18,557 nucleotides of DNA, from the NCBI GenBank assembly GCA_045648175.1, contig JAZRNN010000014.1, forward strand, positions 1-18,557. The letters are read 5' to 3'. The notes under the pieces were generated by a model, which saw nothing but the letters and a program-made list of their open reading frames with translations, made no database searches and was not told the DNA's origin. Each line of letters opens with the position of its first letter. The stretch's first letter is position 1. Positions 16,521-18,557 of the stretch are shown piece by piece. A program made the translations under genes and the position numbers. The stretch is from SIG440 sp045648175 (GTDB lineage: Bacteria; Bacillota; Clostridia; Monoglobales; Monoglobaceae).

Positions 16521-16536
16521 ACGCACTTACACTTTT
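16521..16536 (-). promoter_or_regulatory. Candidate regulator-binding motif upstream of the response regulator promoter
   Basis: Minus-strand AAAAGTGTAAGTGCGT, 28 bp upstream of the -35, resembles the site at 11931-11946 (12 of 16 positions). If YesN-type autoregulation exists, this is a candidate site. The match is modest and was found by eye. Confidence 0.25.
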
Positions 16537-16837
16537 CACATAAAAAAGGCATTATTATTTCATATTTATATGACAGAATAGTATGTAAACTTAAGGACAT
16601 TCATTATTCTATTAGATTATACAAACTATTATTTTTAAAAGAAATGACTATTTACTACTTTAATGGGACATATATTTACATTTTAGTATAGAGACTGCCT
16701 CATAATTCTTTAAATATTCTCCCCCTTCTTTTCTTGAATCCGGGACAAAACAGATAATTTCAACAACCTTAATACTCTATTAAAAGACTATTTAATAAGT
16801 GATGCTTTGACAAATGTGCAAATTTTAGTTACAAATT
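16537..16837. other. Intergenic region without a recognised gene
   Basis: About 300 bp of very AT-rich sequence between the regulator promoter and the hairpin past the sigma-like gene. A 61-codon + strand frame (16506-16691) spans part of it, but it is dominated by Ile/Tyr/Leu/Phe, has no ribosome site and resembles no protein I know. No tRNA or known riboswitch was recognised. Confidence 0.5.
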
Positions 16838-16890
16838 AATCCCGGATATACAAGCAAAATTCAGCTTGCATATCTGGGATTTTTCTTTTT
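16838..16890 (+). terminator. Hairpin with T-tract, oriented for + strand transcription
   Basis: Arms at 16838-16855 and 16864-16881 (AATCCCGGATATACAAGC and GCTTGCATATCTGGGATT) pair over 18 positions with one G-U wobble and one mismatch, around an 8-nt loop. The + strand then reads TTTTCTTTTTTT, while the minus strand has only AATTTG after the stem. So it is canonical for + transcripts, although no + strand gene precedes it. The T-tract touches the stop codon of the minus-strand sigma-like gene. It may also stop or stabilise that transcript weakly. Confidence 0.6.
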
Positions 16891-17730
16891 TTACAGCAAT
16901 TTTACCCCTAAATATTTTTTCATTTTATATATTGCTTTTGCAAACTCATTCTCAAGAGCTGCAGGAGTCAGGCAAAGCTTTGGTGCCATTTCTATAAATT
17001 TCTTTTTTTGCTTTATTCCAAAACATTCATAACAAAACCCTAAATGCTCTGAAACAACCAACTGTTCCCTGTAATTAAGCTTTCCAAAGGCTTCTTTTAC
17101 ACAATTAAATCTTTCATTTGCCAATAATACCCGTAGTGGTTCAAAATCGGTATCGCTCGTTATGTCTGTATGAGTTACTTCTGATTCTTCATCGGCGTAT
17201 CTTACATAGAAATCTGTAATATTCATATTCTCTATACCGCTTAGAAGGATTGCTTTTACGTTTTTTTCAGAAAGGTGAACTTCTTTGGATATTTTTCTGA
17301 TGGATTCAGTTGAATATCCATATTCTGCATATAATCGCATGATCTGACGGAGAGTTCGGTATTTGCTCTCACTCGGGATTGTATATCCAGTACGCATCTG
17401 TCGTATATATTCGTGAATTTCATTCCACATAATACGAACCTTGTAGGTTATAAATGCTCCATGAGTATCCTTATCATAGCTCTCTAATGCCTTGATGATA
17501 CCCGTAACACAAGCCTGCTTAATGTCTGTAAAATGGCCTTCCATTGAGTATCGCTCTACGGCATCTTTTACTGTGCCATTCAATAAAGGTTCGTAATAAT
17601 GCAAAAACCACATCAGATATTTGTCATCCTGCTCGGCAATATACAAATCAATATATTCCTGTAAATTCTCTTTCTTCGGCGGTGCCGGAATCAAGCGATA
17701 AATATATAATTCTTTTTCCCAATCTTTCAC
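16891..17730 (-). CDS. Sigma-70-like factor of mobile-element type
   Basis: 279 aa from a GTG at 17730 with GGAGG (17739-17743) 8 nt upstream; an in-frame ATG at 17745 overlaps that Shine-Dalgarno sequence and is unlikely. Residues about 35-115 resemble sigma region 2 (FTDIKQACVTGIIKALESYD, then AFITYKVRIMWNEIHEYIRQM). Residues about 120-170 look like region 3 (TLRQIMRLYAEYGYS, SIRKISKEVHLSEKNVKAIL). Residues about 205-275 match region 4 loosely (LNYREQLVVSEHLGF, LTPAALENEFAKAIYKMKKYL). I associate such proteins with integrative elements of Clostridia, next to a DUF6076-type gene, as here (23 bp upstream). It could redirect RNA polymerase to element promoters, or be a degenerate sigma with another role. 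Nothing ties it to the polysaccharide locus. The region 4 helix-turn-helix is divergent. Confidence 0.75.
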   Translation of the reverse strand: MKDWEKELYIYRLIPAPPKKENLQEYIDLYIAEQDDKYLMWFLHYYEPLLNGTVKDAVERYSMEGHFTDIKQACVTGIIKALESYDKDTHGAFITYKVRIMWNEIHEYIRQMRTGYTIPSESKYRTLRQIMRLYAEYGYSTESIRKISKEVHLSEKNVKAILLSGIENMNITDFYVRYADEESEVTHTDITSDTDFEPLRVLLANERFNCVKEAFGKLNYREQLVVSEHLGFCYECFGIKQKKKFIEMAPKLCLTPAALENEFAKAIYKMKKYLGVKLL

Positions 17731-17753
17731 GGCACTCACCTCCATTCGCCGTG
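17728..17753 (-). promoter_or_regulatory. Hairpin enclosing the sigma-like gene's RBS and start codon
   Basis: On the minus strand, CACGGC (17748-17753) and GCCGTG (17728-17733) pair perfectly. The 14-nt loop carries GGAGGTGA and the 3' arm contains the GTG start codon. The stem begins immediately after the upstream gene's TAG (17754-17756). It could limit initiation unless ribosomes arriving from the upstream gene open it; this is inference. Confidence 0.45.
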
Positions 17754-18557
17754 CTATTCTTTCTTGATTCTTATTTCAACCTCTTTATATAGATTTTCTC
17801 TCTCCATATCCCTCTTGTACTCTTCAAAAGTGTATCTTTCTTCATAATCGTAACGGGTTTTTAACTCTTTGGCTAATTGTTTTGCTACCTCTGCAAATTC
17901 TTCCACGATAGTTCCTCTTGCCAATTCCGAGCGAATACAACTGCACCTCTTGTTGTAAATATCTTTTATAGGGTCAGATTCTGCAAGCTCTTTCCTGCCC
18001 TCCATAGCAGCAAACTGTCGGCAAGTCAGTCCTTTTTTACCGGTAAGTTCAAGCGGAGCAAAGCCGGTGCAATATTTTTGCTTACGGGCACTCTCCATTA
18101 AGAAATATGTATCGCATACTTTGCATTGACGTGGATAATGTCCTAAGGCAAGACCTTCAAAGAAGTCTGTGAGGATAAAACTATAAAAGGTTTTAAAATG
18201 AAGCCTCTTTACGAGCATTTTCTTTTTACCTCTGGTAACAGTTGCGTATTCTGTTGCAATATTGAATCTGTTTACACCGAATATTTTATAGGCAAGAGTT
18301 AAAAGTTCGTTTTCGTTGTAGTGTTCCAATTCATCCAAACTCCAAACAAATTCCGTTAGGTGGTCAAAAGCCTTCATCATATCATCGCCGATATTATCAT
18401 AAAACTGCAACAGCATCTTTACACGGGCAAGAAGGTTATTTGATTCTTTCGAGAACGCTTCGTATCCTTTTGGAAGTATGTCAAGCGACATTGCACCCTC
18501 ATCCATCAAAGAAATCTTTGCCCTTTGCCTATAGTAATCTAATATGCGGTTAGCGTT
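17754..18557 (-). CDS. DUF6076-like zinc-ribbon protein, partial (5' end beyond right edge)
   Basis: The frame stays open to the right edge, giving 267 visible residues. Possible internal starts at 18509 (TTG) and 18506 (ATG) have poor ribosome sites, and the 16 codons upstream read like protein (NANRILDYYRQRAKIS), so the start is probably outside the window. The N-terminal part is helical with no known motif. From residue 145 a cysteine-rich segment appears: CKVC (145/148), KYC (163), TCR (179) and CSC (205/207), followed by a charged C-terminal helical tail rich in Lys/Glu. The order CxxC-xYF-...-YC-...-TCR matches what I recall of DUF6076 proteins from Clostridia mobile elements, and a zinc-binding fold is inferred. 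It lies 23 bp upstream of the sigma-like gene and probably shares its transcript. Its function is unknown. Confidence 0.7.
   Translation of the reverse strand, partial: NANRILDYYRQRAKISLMDEGAMSLDILPKGYEAFSKESNNLLARVKMLLQFYDNIGDDMMKAFDHLTEFVWSLDELEHYNENELLTLAYKIFGVNRFNIATEYATVTRGKKKMLVKRLHFKTFYSFILTDFFEGLALGHYPRQCKVCDTYFLMESARKQKYCTGFAPLELTGKKGLTCRQFAAMEGRKELAESDPIKDIYNKRCSCIRSELARGTIVEEFAEVAKQLAKELKTRYDYEERYTFEEYKRDMERENLYKEVEIRIKKE

Noticed and set aside
16506..16691. A 61-codon + strand frame in the intergenic region
   Set aside because: AT-rich composition gives mostly Ile, Tyr, Leu, Phe and Lys, there is no ribosome site, and it overlaps the regulator's upstream region. A chance frame is more likely.
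16693..16712. GAGACTGCCTCA, resembling the terminal bases of some insertion sequences
   Set aside because: No matching inverted end, no target duplication and no transposase fragment were found; a short partial palindrome alone is too weak.
1..18557. CRISPR arrays, tRNA and rRNA genes
   Set aside because: No regularly spaced direct repeats, cloverleaf-like sequences or rRNA-like stretches were seen.

Overview
The window is low-GC DNA with strong Gram-positive ribosome binding sites (AGGAGG/GAGGTGAT type), TTGACA/TATAAT-type promoters with extended -10 elements, lipoprotein and Sec signal peptides, and YesM/YesN-style regulation. Together these point to a Clostridia-class Bacillota, probably a polysaccharide degrader. 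All convincing genes lie on the minus strand, so transcription runs from right to left. No rRNA, tRNA, CRISPR array or complete insertion sequence was found.

Right edge (about 16.84-18.56 kb): a sigma-70-like protein and an upstream DUF6076-type zinc-ribbon protein whose 5' end lies outside the window. I associate such pairs with integrative or conjugative elements of Clostridia. The sigma-like start codon and its Shine-Dalgarno sequence sit in a small hairpin. A strong hairpin with a T-tract, oriented for + strand transcription, lies just past this pair. About 300 bp to its left hold no recognisable gene.

Regulatory block (12.1-16.5 kb): a well-formed promoter drives a YesN-like response regulator (CheY domain plus AraC-type HTH), followed after 11 bp by a YesM-like two-TM sensor kinase. 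A 12-TM MFS transporter comes next, possibly with its own promoter. An 18-bp-arm hairpin with a T-tract ends this unit.

Catabolic operon (11.9 kb to the left edge): a promoter with the same architecture as the regulator's drives seven tightly packed genes. They encode two carbohydrate-type ABC permeases (LplB/YtcP type), a solute-binding lipoprotein, a secreted LamG-like/copper-amine-oxidase-N-like/F5-8 type C protein, two secreted heparinase II/III-fold proteins, and a secreted LamG-like plus Big_5-like protein cut by the left edge.

Proposed logic (inference): the secreted heparinase-fold enzymes cut an acidic polysaccharide outside the cell, the multidomain proteins bind it, the ABC importer takes up oligosaccharides using an ATPase encoded elsewhere, and YesM/YesN senses the substrate and activates the operon. 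The substrate is unknown. Both enzymes share an unusual Asn-Gln pair where well-studied heparinase/alginate-lyase relatives carry Asn-His, so they may form an uncharacterised lyase subgroup. No intracellular sugar-processing enzyme lies in the window.
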